From Adlercreutzia faecimuris (lineage in GTDB: Bacteria > Actinomycetota > Coriobacteriia > Coriobacteriales > Eggerthellaceae): 64,000 bases of DNA. This document shows, one piece after another, positions 47,801 through 56,705 of the stretch. The translations under genes and the position numbers were made by a program. Where the stretch lies: NCBI RefSeq assembly GCF_022669055.1, contig NZ_JAJMLW010000002.1, positions 554,101 to 618,100 on the forward strand, in the 5' to 3' direction. The number at the start of each line of letters is the position of its first letter. Position 1 is the first letter of the stretch. Under the pieces are notes generated by a model, which saw nothing but the letters and a program-made list of their open reading frames with translations, was not told the DNA's origin and did no database searches.

Positions 47801-48370
47801 CTACTCGGCGTCGCCCGCAGCGGGCGCGCCGCCCAGGTCGAGGCCCTTGAGCACGGCGAACGGGTTGCCCGCGTCGGGCTCGTCGCCGGCCGGCTCGCAG
47901 CCGCACGGGCCGTCGTTGAGGTTTGCGCCGCAGGTGGCGCACAGGCCCGCGCAGTCGTCGCGGCACAGGGGCACGAGCGGCACCTCCAGGCGCACGGCCG
48001 CCTCGATGAGCGGCGCCAGGTCGATCTTGTTGTCGGCCGGCAGCAGGTCGAACTCGTCCTCGTCCATGTCCTCGGGGGCCTCGGCGTCCTCGCCGCCGAT
48101 GAGGAAGTAGCCCTCGATCTCGCCGGTGACGGGCAGGTCGACATCGTCGAGGCAGCGGGCGCAGGCCGTGCGCGCGTCGCCCTCGACGGTGCCGGTGACC
48201 AGAAACGCGTCGCCGGTGTTGGTCACGTCGACCGACCAGGAAAGCGGCGCGGCGAAGGTGTACAGGTCGGGCCCGGCCTTCATCACGCCCATGTCGACGG
48301 TGCCGTCGAAGTGGGTCATCTCGGCCGGCGAGAACAGCTCGTTGGGGATGGCTATCTTGATGGGTTCCAT
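47801..48370 (-). CDS. yceD: YceD/DUF177-family protein
   Basis: 189 residues. The DUF177 core ACARCLDDVDLPVTGEIEGYFL and the C-terminal cysteine-rich CRDDCAGLCATCGANLNDGPCGC (possible zinc site) are clear. It is normally adjacent to rpmF and linked to 23S rRNA accumulation in E. coli. Start ATG 48370 (MEPIKIAIPNELFSP) has AGGAGGGACGTC upstream; earlier in-frame sequence runs through the terminator. In this genome it is split from rpmF. Confidence 0.93.
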   Translation of the reverse strand: MEPIKIAIPNELFSPAEMTHFDGTVDMGVMKAGPDLYTFAAPLSWSVDVTNTGDAFLVTGTVEGDARTACARCLDDVDLPVTGEIEGYFLIGGEDAEAPEDMDEDEFDLLPADNKIDLAPLIEAAVRLEVPLVPLCRDDCAGLCATCGANLNDGPCGCEPAGDEPDAGNPFAVLKGLDLGGAPAAGDAE

Positions 48371-48396
48371 GACGTCCCTCCTCGGGGATCGGGGGT

Positions 48397-48427
48397 AAAA
48401 AACAGCCGGCCGCGGTGGGCGGCCGGC
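48397..48427 (-). terminator. Strong intrinsic terminator just upstream of yceD
   Basis: Minus strand GCCGGCCGC-CCACC-GCGGCCGGC followed by TGTTTTTTACC. It ends 26 bases before the yceD start codon, leaving no room for a separate promoter, so yceD would rely on read-through. Confidence 0.88.
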
Positions 48428-48479
48428 GTCGGTGCTGGTGATGCGGCGCCCTGGCGCCACGTGCGGGCCGCTCGCGCGG

Positions 48480-48950
48480 CTAGCGGACGCTGATGGAGTT
48501 GGCGTTCAGGCGGTCGCGGCAGCGGCGCGCGTTGTTGAGCAGGGTGTCGAGGCTCTGCTCCACGTGGCCGAAGACCTCGTCGGCGTAGTCCTCGGCGCCG
48601 GCGCGGGTCTGGCGCTCCAGCTCGCGGGCGTCGGCCAGGATGGTGTCGGCCTGCTGCTGCGAGATGCGCACGATCTCCTGCTCGGAGGCGATGGTCATGG
48701 CCTGGGAGCGCGCGTCCTCGATCATGCGGTTGGCCTCGGCCTCGGCGTCGTCGAGCAGGCTCTGGCGCTCGCGGACGATCTGGCGGGCCTGGGAGAACTC
48801 GCTCGGGAAGGTGTCGCGGATCTCGTCCATGATCTCGAAGGCGGCGGCGATGTCCACCTGGCGCAGGTTGTTCTTGCCGAAGACCGGCTTCGAGTCCTCC
48901 AGGAGGATAGAGAGCTCCTCCAAAAGTCCCAAGACTCCCGTTTCGTCCAT
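48480..48950 (-). CDS. Coiled-coil protein, DivIVA/ATP-synthase-b-like
   Basis: 156 residues, almost entirely heptad-rich helix (about 25-150: REIVRERQSLLDDAEAEANRMIEDARSQAM and QQQADTILADARELERQTRAGAEDY). This matches the short coiled-coil protein commonly found between coaD and yceD in Gram-positive bacteria, sometimes annotated ATPase or DivIVA-like. No catalytic motif. Start ATG 48950 has GGAAGGA upstream. The coaD/rsmD genes expected before it are absent; the accessory region begins instead. Confidence 0.8.
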   Translation of the reverse strand: MDETGVLGLLEELSILLEDSKPVFGKNNLRQVDIAAAFEIMDEIRDTFPSEFSQARQIVRERQSLLDDAEAEANRMIEDARSQAMTIASEQEIVRISQQQADTILADARELERQTRAGAEDYADEVFGHVEQSLDTLLNNARRCRDRLNANSISVR

Positions 48951-49330
48951 GTTCGTCCTTCCAGCCGTCACGTGCCCGAGGGCACCGGGTCTATCGCGTC
49001 ATCTGCGCGGCTGCGTTCGCACAGAAGTCGTACCATTCTAGCACGCTCGAACCACCCCCTAAAACCACACACAAACCGCACACGTTTTAGAAGGCAAAGC
49101 GACACCCGAGCGGTGCCCCAATCGTCATTTTACGCCGCCCTGACTTAACGTTTTACGCCAATCCCAATCGATGTTTTACGCCAAGCCTCCCTCAAACCCG
49201 AGAACCTCCCGACCTTCCGTTAGTCCGGCGCATGATATAACCTTCTCATGGTTAAGACGCCAATCTGCCGGAGCAACTATAGCCGTCCGACCAAGCGGCG
49301 CTAAAATAGCTACTTGGAATAGGTGATGAA
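48951..49330. other. Gap at the boundary of the accessory region
   Basis: 380 bases with no credible gene. Minus-strand -10 TAGAAT near 49035-49040 may serve the coiled-coil gene. Three evenly spaced TTTTACGCC repeats follow (49128-49182), then lower-GC DNA with a TAAAAT box before the hypothetical gene at 49331. Confidence 0.6.
49128..49182. repeat. Three TTTTACGCC direct repeats, 23-bp period (possible IS end)
   Basis: TTTTACGCC at 49128, 49151 and 49174, exactly 23 bases apart, with similar context (TC/AACG/ATG before). Multiple short direct repeats at a terminus are typical of IS21-family ends bound by the transposase, so this may be a solo remnant. No transposase is present and no matching right end was found. 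Confidence 0.55.
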
Positions 49331-50152
49331 TTGATCGTAAAGTACGAGTGGAAAACATATGAAATGACCTTCGGGAAAGCAATTTGCTTTCAATTTCAAA
49401 AGCTTTGGTTCCCCAGTCGAAGGTTTTTACGTGCAGTAAAGCGGTGCGTGATGTATTTGAAGGACTGGCTACCCGTATTGGCCGTTTTCACCCCTATCGC
49501 CATCGGAGCCTTATTCGTTCTCTGGAAGGCCGATTTAATTAGTCATTCCAGCGCAATCGTTGAGCTAGTCCTTCTCTTTCTCGGCTCCTTCATGCTGCTG
49601 GCAATACGTGAAATCAGAGAAAAGGAAATCAAGCGCCATCAGAGCCTTTTGCGCCAGTGGGAGATTTGCTCGGAATTACGCGGGCGTTTTGGAAGAGATT
49701 TCGAAATAATCGGATCTCCCTTTAAGGCTCAATTTACGAAATGGGAATCCATGGCCAACCTTAATGCGCTGAACGAAGCACTCAGTACCGTACGCGCACC
49801 CGCTTCTATAACCGAAAAAGAAATAAACTGCATAAAAGATGCGATTGATGACCTAAAACACTCTATCCAGCTCATAAAAGACGAAAGGAGGCAGATCGGC
49901 TTCGTCGATTGTTTCATTGCAAGCGGGGATTCTTACTTTCTATCGAATGCAGAATCTGAAGCATTGGAGTTGCTAAACAATTTGAGTGCACGGAATTACG
50001 AAAAAGCCGCCCAGTCCTTACGAGAAATGTCTTCGTCTTGCTTTTGGATTCTTAAAGACTTTCGGACACCCTGGAAGTATCGAATGGATATAGCCCGAAG
50101 GGAACTTATGGAAAAGTATTTAATGCAGCATGGTGTCGAGTACCAGATTTGA
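49331..50152 (+). CDS. Hypothetical membrane protein, low GC
   Basis: 273 residues. Two adjacent membrane helices (about 47-66 and 72-95) are followed by a charged helical cytoplasmic domain to the end. No family recognised. Base composition is far below the neighbours and codons are A/T-ending, so it is probably acquired. TTG 49331 has AGGTGA upstream; an ATG 33 bases further is the alternative start. It is alone on the plus strand, convergent with the acyltransferase. Confidence 0.65.
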   Translation: MIVKYEWKTYEMTFGKAICFQFQKLWFPSRRFLRAVKRCVMYLKDWLPVLAVFTPIAIGALFVLWKADLISHSSAIVELVLLFLGSFMLLAIREIREKEIKRHQSLLRQWEICSELRGRFGRDFEIIGSPFKAQFTKWESMANLNALNEALSTVRAPASITEKEINCIKDAIDDLKHSIQLIKDERRQIGFVDCFIASGDSYFLSNAESEALELLNNLSARNYEKAAQSLREMSSSCFWILKDFRTPWKYRMDIARRELMEKYLMQHGVEYQI

Positions 50153-50325
50153 GCAATGCCTACATGTTGACAAAGACAAACCAAACTCGAGAGACCGCAT
50201 TTTGCGCGAAAGGCATTTCAACGGGAATAACTTATCGCAAAACCACCGTAAGAATCTGGGAGATATGACTTCCAAATTGGCACAATTACCTGAGCCCCAA
50301 AAGCGCTTTTGTGATTACAAGCCAC

Positions 50326-51419
50326 TCAAGAGCTTCCTCTCATCCTCGCTTTGAGGCGGGCACCGATCGCGTAATGAGCATATCCGATGGCAGTGCATGC
50401 CACCACTGAGAAGACGATGGAGCCGACAAGGCCCATCGCGTCGAACCAACCCATATGGGCGTTCATGAAGTAGAAGAAGAGCATCTGGAATATGTAGATG
50501 TGCAGCGCCGCCTTGCTCACCGACTCGAAGAACAAGGCGACCCGCGATGGCGGGCGCTGCTCTCCGAGTCCGAGCAAGTCGAGCCGCCCCGTACGATGGC
50601 ATGAGAACATGGCGATCATCATAGTCCCCGCCGCGTAGGCAAACGACAGCATCGAGGAGTTCCTCCAGCCCTCCCCGCAGGGCAGGTGGACTCCCCAGAT
50701 GTTGACGGAGGCCAGGTAGAGCGCGCCGACAACGACGAGGGAAGCCCCGGCAAGGAGGAACTTCGATCCCCCACCCGCCCCTCTCGGTACCAATCGCAGA
50801 TGACGATGCCCGCGAGGAGGTAGAACCCGTACCGAATCAGCACCAGGCGATACGCCTGCGTCGAAACCAGGCCCATCGACGCAGCGAACTCCCACGCGAT
50901 AATGGCCAGGGCGCCAACCGCCAGGGTCGCCTTCGGCCAGCGCCTGCGCCATGCGCAGAGGAACGGCAGCACGAGATACATCTGGAAGAGCATCGGAATG
51001 TAGTACCCTCCCGGCCCGTTTCCGCCGCAGAGGTAGTCCACCACGATCGCCGGCACGAGCATCAGCCGGCTATGGGGAATGCCAACCCCTATCAGCTGGC
51101 TTGCCGATGAGTAGATATCAGATTGCGCAAAGACGAGGAAGAGGAGGAGGGCGAACACTATGGTATAGGGCACGGCCACGCGCTTAAGCCTGGGAACGAG
51201 CCTACCCCCCAGCTCATCGCACGACCGCTCCGACCCATGGCGGTAGAAGGCGAGGTTGAACAGGAAGGCGCTTATGAGCCAGAAGAAGGGGACGGCCTGG
51301 TCGATCCAGAACGCGAACTGCAGGTCGGCGCGCATCGCCCCCGTAATGAGGGGAACGTGGGTGACGATGATAAAGGTCTTCATGAGCACCTTTATGTAAT
51401 CGAAGAGAACTATGCGCAC
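50326..51419 (-). pseudogene. Membrane acyltransferase (acyltransferase 3 family), frameshifted
   Basis: The N-terminal part (51419 to about 50785; RIVLFDYIKVLMKTFIIVTHVPL, FYRHGSERS) is in one frame and the C-terminal part (50790 to 50326; FLLAGASLVVVGALYLASVN, KAALHIYIFQMLFFYFMNAHMG) in another. Together they form an OafA-like protein of about ten helices that would O-acylate surface sugars. The break is in G/C runs at 50768-50781 and one inserted base would restore 364 residues. It may be a true pseudogene or a sequencing error. Confidence 0.75.
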
Positions 51420-51471
51420 GCGTCTTCTCCGTAAAGCGACTTCGGCGAAGCACCCCCAGGCGAACCTGCGG

Positions 51472-52287
51472 CTATCGCCACGACATCGCCCTCGCGATCT
51501 CGTCCCACTTGGATCGGGTGTCGGGATCGGCGAAGCGCGGGGAGAGGCCGAAGGGGCGCTCGATCAGGTCTCCCAGGTAGCCGCGCTCACCCAGCGCCTC
51601 GTCGGCCACATCGCTCGTCAGCTCAAAGGCCAGGCAGATGACACCGACCAGGCCGTCGAGACTCGCCCTGCGGTCGTCGGGCCCGAGGCAGCGACGCTCG
51701 CGGAAGCCGACCATCGCCTCGTCGGAGATCCCCCCGCGGGCGAACTCGTCCGGTGCCAGCCCCAGTATCGCCTCGCACTCACCCTGCGAGAACACGCGCA
51801 CTATGTCGACCTTATCGGCATCGCGCACGATCTCGCAGAACGCCCGCACGCGGGGATCGAGGCCGTCCGGCAGACGCAGGTCGCTGTGCAGACCGACCGC
51901 GGGCTTGATGACCGATGCCCATGCGGGATCGCCCGTGAACCGCGGCAGGAGGCCCTCCCCGTCTCCCAACTCGGCGCCCGTGAGCCCGGCGCCCTCGAGG
52001 ATGGTCAGCCCGAGCCTCGCGTGGCTCACCGACTCGGAGTCCCGGAACGTCCCCCACATCCGCAGCTGCTCGAAGCGGCCGATGTCGTGCAGGAGCCCGC
52101 ACAGCCACGCCAGGTCAACGTCGTCGGGGCCCATGCCGCCGCCACGCGCTATCTCCGCGCACAGCTCCGCGACGTTCAGCGTATGCTCGTATTTGAGGGC
52201 GATCTGGGGGTCTCGGAGGTCGAAGCCTCGGACGTACCCCTCGAATACGCCGAGGGCCGCGGACCGACCGAAGCTAGGCGAGGGCAA
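51472..52287 (-). CDS. HD-domain phosphohydrolase
   Basis: About 271 residues. The HD motif is KYEHTLNVAELCAEIA and WLCGLLHDIGRFEQLR (paired His-Asp metal ligands), with a further DADKVDIVRVF. It resembles HD nucleotidases of unknown substrate. Start uncertain: TTG 52287 overlaps the ATP-grasp stop by 14 bases and is preferred over ATG 52341, which would overlap more. It is the last gene of the nonulosonate operon. A role in recycling nucleotide by-products is speculation. Confidence 0.75.
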   Translation of the reverse strand: MPSPSFGRSAALGVFEGYVRGFDLRDPQIALKYEHTLNVAELCAEIARGGGMGPDDVDLAWLCGLLHDIGRFEQLRMWGTFRDSESVSHARLGLTILEGAGLTGAELGDGEGLLPRFTGDPAWASVIKPAVGLHSDLRLPDGLDPRVRAFCEIVRDADKVDIVRVFSQGECEAILGLAPDEFARGGISDEAMVGFRERRCLGPDDRRASLDGLVGVICLAFELTSDVADEALGERGYLGDLIERPFGLSPRFADPDTRSKWDEIARAMSWR

Positions 52288-53488
52288 CTTCGATCTTTCC
52301 CAAGGCCCATTCGGCGAGACCGGCGGCAACCTCGGCGTCATCCCCCGAGCATATGACATGGCCGATCCTGTCATTGCTGGAATGCGGTGCCCCGATGCGA
52401 TCCCCGGGAGAGAGGTAGAGGCTGACCTCCTCGACGCCCTCGGCGCCCTCCACCTCATCGGGGACGGAGACGGACTCGACGACCCCAGGCTGTGACGCCG
52501 TGATGAACCTTATGGCACTTCCCCGGCGATCCTTCGGGGAGAAGTCGTAAGGAAGGCCGAGCGCCACGGCGACGGATCCCTCGACCACGTCGATGCCGGT
52601 CGACAGCGGCACGAGGCGCGATGTGATGAAGTCCCCTCCGAGCCGCGCGGCCGTCTCGATGATCTTCGGGCCGTCATCCGTCAGCATCACCTCCGTGTGG
52701 GAGGGGCCGGACACGATCCCGATCGCCTCGACGGTCCTGCGCGCGATGGCGCGAATCGCCTCCTGGGCATCAGGGGGAAGGCATGAGGGCTCGGAGTGCC
52801 CGAGCTCGACGAAGTACGGAGGCTCCGTCGTCATCTTATCGGTAATGGAGAGCACCACCGTCTCCCCGCCTACCGTCATGGCCTCGACGCTGACCTCGGA
52901 TCCGGAGATCCGCTCCTCGACCATGACGGTGCCCTTCCGGGAGAACGCGCAGAAGGAGGCGAACAGCTCGCCGACGGGCCGGCCCCGATCGGCGGGCGCG
53001 ATCAGCCTCACGCCCCGGCTCGCCGCGGAGTCGGCCGGCTTGGCGATGCAGTCGTATCCGAAATGGTCGAGCGCGGCGCCGAACTCCTCCACCGTGTCGC
53101 AGGCGAAGAACTCCGGTATGGGAACGCCGCGCTCGGCGAGCCGCGCCCTCATGGCGTCTTTCTGCGTGGCGCAGACGGCGTCCCCCGAGGAGATCCCCGT
53201 GGGCAGCCCCAGCCTCTCGGAGACGAGGGCGGCCACCCTCACTGGGGCGTCGCTCGTCGAGGTGATGACGAAGTCGGCCCCCTCACGCCTCGCAAGCTCC
53301 TCGATGGCGTCGACGTCGAGGGTGCTCGTGAGAGAGGCCTTATCGGCAACCGCGAAGCCGGCTGCTTCCGGGTCGTAGTCAGCGCAGACCACGCGAAAGC
53401 CGAGCCTCTGGACAGCCTCTATCGCCGGGATCTGGAGCCTGCTCCCGCCAAGCATGACAACCGTCTTGCGCCCATCAAGCTGCGTCAT
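52274..53488 (-). CDS. ATP-grasp domain ligase in the pseudaminate locus
   Basis: 404 residues. N-terminal Rossmann-like domain (VVMLGGSRLQIPAIEAVQRLGFRVVCADYDP), then an ATP-grasp fold with CIAKPADSAASRGVRLI, VMVEERISGSEVSVEAM and the metal site KIIETAARLGGDFITS. ATP-grasp enzymes couple a carboxylate to an amine or thiol; carbamoyl-phosphate-synthase-like. The substrate is unknown. Placement between pseG and the HD gene with an ATGA overlap suggests it acts on the sugar, perhaps acylating the 4-amino group in place of PseH. That is inference. Confidence 0.82.
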   Translation of the reverse strand: MTQLDGRKTVVMLGGSRLQIPAIEAVQRLGFRVVCADYDPEAAGFAVADKASLTSTLDVDAIEELARREGADFVITSTSDAPVRVAALVSERLGLPTGISSGDAVCATQKDAMRARLAERGVPIPEFFACDTVEEFGAALDHFGYDCIAKPADSAASRGVRLIAPADRGRPVGELFASFCAFSRKGTVMVEERISGSEVSVEAMTVGGETVVLSITDKMTTEPPYFVELGHSEPSCLPPDAQEAIRAIARRTVEAIGIVSGPSHTEVMLTDDGPKIIETAARLGGDFITSRLVPLSTGIDVVEGSVAVALGLPYDFSPKDRRGSAIRFITASQPGVVESVSVPDEVEGAEGVEEVSLYLSPGDRIGAPHSSNDRIGHVICSGDDAEVAAGLAEWALGKIEVALA

Positions 53489-54534
53489 AACGTGATGATC
53501 TCCTTTGCAATCCTGTCCGCCCCGCGGCCATCGATGAGGGCATGGGCGCGCAGGGCAAGCGCATGGGCCCTCCTCGGCTCCGAGACGAGCCCCTCGAGCC
53601 GGGTAAGCGCCCTCCTCGCGACCTCGGAAGCGGAATCTCCCGCACATCCCGCATAGGCGACCGCGCCGAGCCTTGCCAGCGACTCAGCGCTAGGGACCTG
53701 CTCCTCCACCATTGCGAACGTAACCGCCGGCAGGCCGACGGCCGCCATCTCGTAAACCGTCGTTCCGTTTGCCGATACCGCAGCATCAGCTGATGCCATG
53801 AGCTCCGCCATATCCGAGACACCGCGATGCAGCTCGACGCGAGGATGCGCCGACGCGATGCCCTCGATCTCCGAGACGTCATCGAACATTCCGCCGACGA
53901 CGACCGCGAACGAAACATCCCTGAGCGCCTCCGACTTCAAGGCTGCTTCTAGAAACGTCGGCACGAACCTCATCGGATCAGTGCTTCCCGTAGTCACTAA
54001 GACCCTGTCGACCTCACCCGTTCGATCCTCGTAGGAGTCGGCGAACTGAGCCCGCAGGGGCGCGAAGGAGGGGCCGAGCAGAAGTCGCGTCCCGCGACTG
54101 CCGTAAAGCATCTCGCAACCTCGCACGTCAACCTCCGTCGAGTAGTTGGCCAGGAGGGCGAGGCTGCCCAAATCCCCGGCCTTGCTCCCAAGGTAGCACA
54201 CCCGGCAGCATCGGGCGAGGCGGTTCACGTAGGAGCTCGTGATCGCGTAGGTGTCCACCAGCACGACCGGCCTCTCCGACTCCTCAAGGCACCTGGCCTC
54301 GAGGAGCTCGGCGCCTTCTTCGATTCGCCGCCAATCGGTTCCGAGGATAAGCGCCTCATAGCCCCTCTCGCGTATGACCCCAGCGGGCCCGTTGTCCGAC
54401 AGAACGAATTCAACGCCAGCCCCTCGGCCCCTCAAGGCATCGGCGACCGACAGGCAGCGCATGACGTGGCCCGACGCGATCATTGCATTGGCATCCGTCC
54501 TTATAAACACCTTCTTAGGGGAAGAGCCGCACAT
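53485..54534 (-). CDS. pseG: UDP-2,4-diacetamido-2,4,6-trideoxy-altropyranose hydrolase-like (PseG)
   Basis: 349 residues, GT-B fold. N-terminal VFIRTDANAMIASGHVMRCLSVADAL is the PseG signature (His of GHxMRC binding UDP). The C-domain has VLVTTGSTDP and VSANGTTVYEMAAVGLPAVTFAMVEEQ. It removes UDP before condensation with PEP. Start ATG 54534 (MCGSSPKKVFIRTD) lies at the epimerase stop; the stop overlaps the ATP-grasp start. Confidence 0.88.
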   Translation of the reverse strand: MCGSSPKKVFIRTDANAMIASGHVMRCLSVADALRGRGAGVEFVLSDNGPAGVIRERGYEALILGTDWRRIEEGAELLEARCLEESERPVVLVDTYAITSSYVNRLARCCRVCYLGSKAGDLGSLALLANYSTEVDVRGCEMLYGSRGTRLLLGPSFAPLRAQFADSYEDRTGEVDRVLVTTGSTDPMRFVPTFLEAALKSEALRDVSFAVVVGGMFDDVSEIEGIASAHPRVELHRGVSDMAELMASADAAVSANGTTVYEMAAVGLPAVTFAMVEEQVPSAESLARLGAVAYAGCAGDSASEVARRALTRLEGLVSEPRRAHALALRAHALIDGRGADRIAKEIITL

Positions 54535-54536
54535 GA

Positions 54537-55589
54537 TCACTCCGGCAGAACGCGCTCCCCCTCGTTGCCCGCAGAGCCACCTCCGCGAAAGAGCGCCGGC
54601 ATCACCCCGCGCTCCTCCTCGTATCTCCAATCCGCCATCAAGTCGCGGAAATCAGCAAATGCCGGCGAGTAGCCGAAATCGCGTCGGGCCCGGCCTATGT
54701 CAAACCGATACGATGTGATTCCGTTCGGCTTATCGGGATCGACGCTCACCGCGGACTTCCCCATCGGCCCGGCAAATACGTCGGCTATGGCCTCGGCCTG
54801 CTCGAGCAGCGACACTGCGCGACCAGAACCGATGTTGTAGAGCCCCGACGTCTTCTCGCTGCCAGCAGCCCTGACGAACGCCTGGGCAACGTCCTTGACA
54901 TAGACAATATCCCTCACTGCAGCCTCGGCGTCGCCGAAGACGGTTATGGGCTCGCCGGCCTTCGCCTTATCGACAAACAGCCCGATACCTGATTTCCTCA
55001 CCGCGCCATTCACGCGAAGGGAGTCATGGGGGCCGCACCCGTAAACGGGAGGGAGCCTGAACGCCGCGTTCTTCATCCCGTACTGGTTGTTGTAGTACGT
55101 CAGCAAGTCGCATGCCGCGTTCTTCGATATAACGTAGGCGGCATGGTCGCCGCTCAGCCTGAAGTCCCTCGGCCATGTCTCAAGGACAGACTCATGAGCG
55201 CTCCAGCGATTCTGAACGTCGGCGTAAGACGTGGTGGAGATAATCCTGCCGATGCCGCTCCTTCTGCACCACTCGAGCAAGGAGGCCATCCCCAGCGCAT
55301 TGGTTCTCAGGTAGTTGCCAGCATCGTCCTCCGACTCCAAATCAAAAGTAGAGTTTGCGGGGAGACGTCCCGCCAGGTGAACGACTACGTCGACATCGGT
55401 CGGCAGGACATCCATCCCTGCCGGATCATCGAGGTCGAGCGGCAGGTACCCAACGCCGACGGAGGCGTAGTGCTCCTTGAAGCGGGGGTTGCGCCCCGTA
55501 CCGACCACCTCATAGCCGGCCTCGCGAAAGGCATCGACGGTATATGCCCCGATGAAGCTCGAGGCGCCAATTACCAAACATCTGCCCAT
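54537..55589 (-). CDS. NAD-dependent epimerase/dehydratase (extended SDR)
   Basis: 350 residues. Rossmann glycine motif CLVIGASSFIGAYTVDAF; catalytic Tyr-Lys in AAYVISKNAACDLL; substrate loop with FRLPPVYGCGPHD. It acts on a nucleotide sugar; substrate not identifiable. It lies between pseI and pseG and is not part of the standard pathway, so it may modify the nonulosonate precursor or serve another sugar of the repeat unit. Confidence 0.85.
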   Translation of the reverse strand: MGRCLVIGASSFIGAYTVDAFREAGYEVVGTGRNPRFKEHYASVGVGYLPLDLDDPAGMDVLPTDVDVVVHLAGRLPANSTFDLESEDDAGNYLRTNALGMASLLEWCRRSGIGRIISTTSYADVQNRWSAHESVLETWPRDFRLSGDHAAYVISKNAACDLLTYYNNQYGMKNAAFRLPPVYGCGPHDSLRVNGAVRKSGIGLFVDKAKAGEPITVFGDAEAAVRDIVYVKDVAQAFVRAAGSEKTSGLYNIGSGRAVSLLEQAEAIADVFAGPMGKSAVSVDPDKPNGITSYRFDIGRARRDFGYSPAFADFRDLMADWRYEEERGVMPALFRGGGSAGNEGERVLPE

Positions 55590-55667
55590 GCACTACCTCA
55601 TCTCTCTTTTAGCACAGCGTCGCCGTGCGCTTGATTGGAAAAAGCATCTCCGCGCCATAGGGGCGAG

Positions 55668-56705
55668 CTACCCGTCCAGGTCGGATGACACGATGGGTGA
55701 CCCGAAGGCGATATCGCGTCGCGCCGCTCGACCGAGAAGGTCGTCGAGGTGCTTCGGCGCGATGCCGTATGCCGGCCTGATGCTGCGAACGTTTTCCGCC
55801 GTGAACAGCTCCCCCTTGGCGATGGGTCTCACGGCGTAGAGGGAGCGGCGACCGGCAAGCCCTCGCTCCTCCTTCTCGGAGCGCTCATAGGTGGCCGAGC
55901 CAATGGCGGCTCTGGCAATCCGCACGTCGCGCACCATGGAGGCGAACTCCTCCGGCTCCATGGAGAACTCGGAATCCACGGTCTTGTCCTCGCGTGAAAG
56001 GCAGTAGTGCTTTTCGATGACGCCGGCGCCGAGCGCGGCGGCGGCCACGTCAACCGCCCAGCCCATGGAGTGATCGGAAAGGCCCACGTGGCATCCGAAC
56101 CGCTCCCTCATATCGACTATGGTCGCGACGTTCATGTCCTCGTAGACCGCAGGGTACTCGCTCGTGCACTTGAGCAGCACGATCTGGTCGTTGCCAGCCG
56201 ACCGGCAGGCGTCGACTGCCTCGGCGATCTCCTCCTCGCTGCCCATGCCGCACGAGATCACCATCGGCTTGCCCTTGGAGGCCGTATAGCGTATGAGGGG
56301 AACGTCTACCAGCTCCGGGGAGGCGATCTTGTACATCTCGACGCCGATGGACTCCAGAAAATCCACTGACGTGGGGTCGAACACCGATGAGAGGAAATCC
56401 ATGCCAAGCCGTTCGCACTCCTGCTTGATCTCCGCCTGCCACTCCCAGGGTGTGTGAGCCTCCTCGTAGAGGTCGTAGAGGGTCCGCCCCTCCCAAAGGC
56501 CGCCCGCCTGAGTCTGGAAGTCAGGCGAGTCGCAGTCGATGGTGATAGTGTCGGCAGTATAGGTCTGAAGCTTCAGGCAATCGGCGCCTGCCGCGGCAGC
56601 GGAGCGCACGATCTCCATCGCGCTCTCGATGCTGCCCCCGTGGTTGCCCGACATCTCCGCGATGAAGTAGACATCCCCCTTCGCCATGGTCTCGAAGAGC
56701 CTCAT
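55668..56705 (-). CDS. pseI: Pseudaminic acid synthase (NeuB family)
   Basis: 345 residues, family length. It condenses the hexose with PEP. TIM barrel starts YFIAEMSGNHGGSIESAMEIVRSAAAAGADCLKLQTY; EIAEAVDACRS, LKCTSEYPA, GLSDHSMGWAVDVAAAALGAGVIEKHYCLSRED; C-terminal SAF antifreeze-like domain (about 290-345). Sialic and legionaminic synthases are close relatives; pseB/C/G alongside favour pseudaminate. Start ATG 56705 overlaps the pseF stop (ATGA). Confidence 0.9.
   Translation of the reverse strand: MRLFETMAKGDVYFIAEMSGNHGGSIESAMEIVRSAAAAGADCLKLQTYTADTITIDCDSPDFQTQAGGLWEGRTLYDLYEEAHTPWEWQAEIKQECERLGMDFLSSVFDPTSVDFLESIGVEMYKIASPELVDVPLIRYTASKGKPMVISCGMGSEEEIAEAVDACRSAGNDQIVLLKCTSEYPAVYEDMNVATIVDMRERFGCHVGLSDHSMGWAVDVAAAALGAGVIEKHYCLSREDKTVDSEFSMEPEEFASMVRDVRIARAAIGSATYERSEKEERGLAGRRSLYAVRPIAKGELFTAENVRSIRPAYGIAPKHLDDLLGRAARRDIAFGSPIVSSDLDG

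Noticed and set aside
50298..50311. 14-bp palindrome CAAAAGCGCTTTTG between convergent genes
   Set aside because: Could be a weak bidirectional terminator, but stem and tail are too short to assert.
50130..50354. 74-residue plus-strand frame after the hypothetical membrane protein
   Set aside because: It overlaps the preceding gene end and the acyltransferase 3' end, has no ribosome binding site and no recognisable features.
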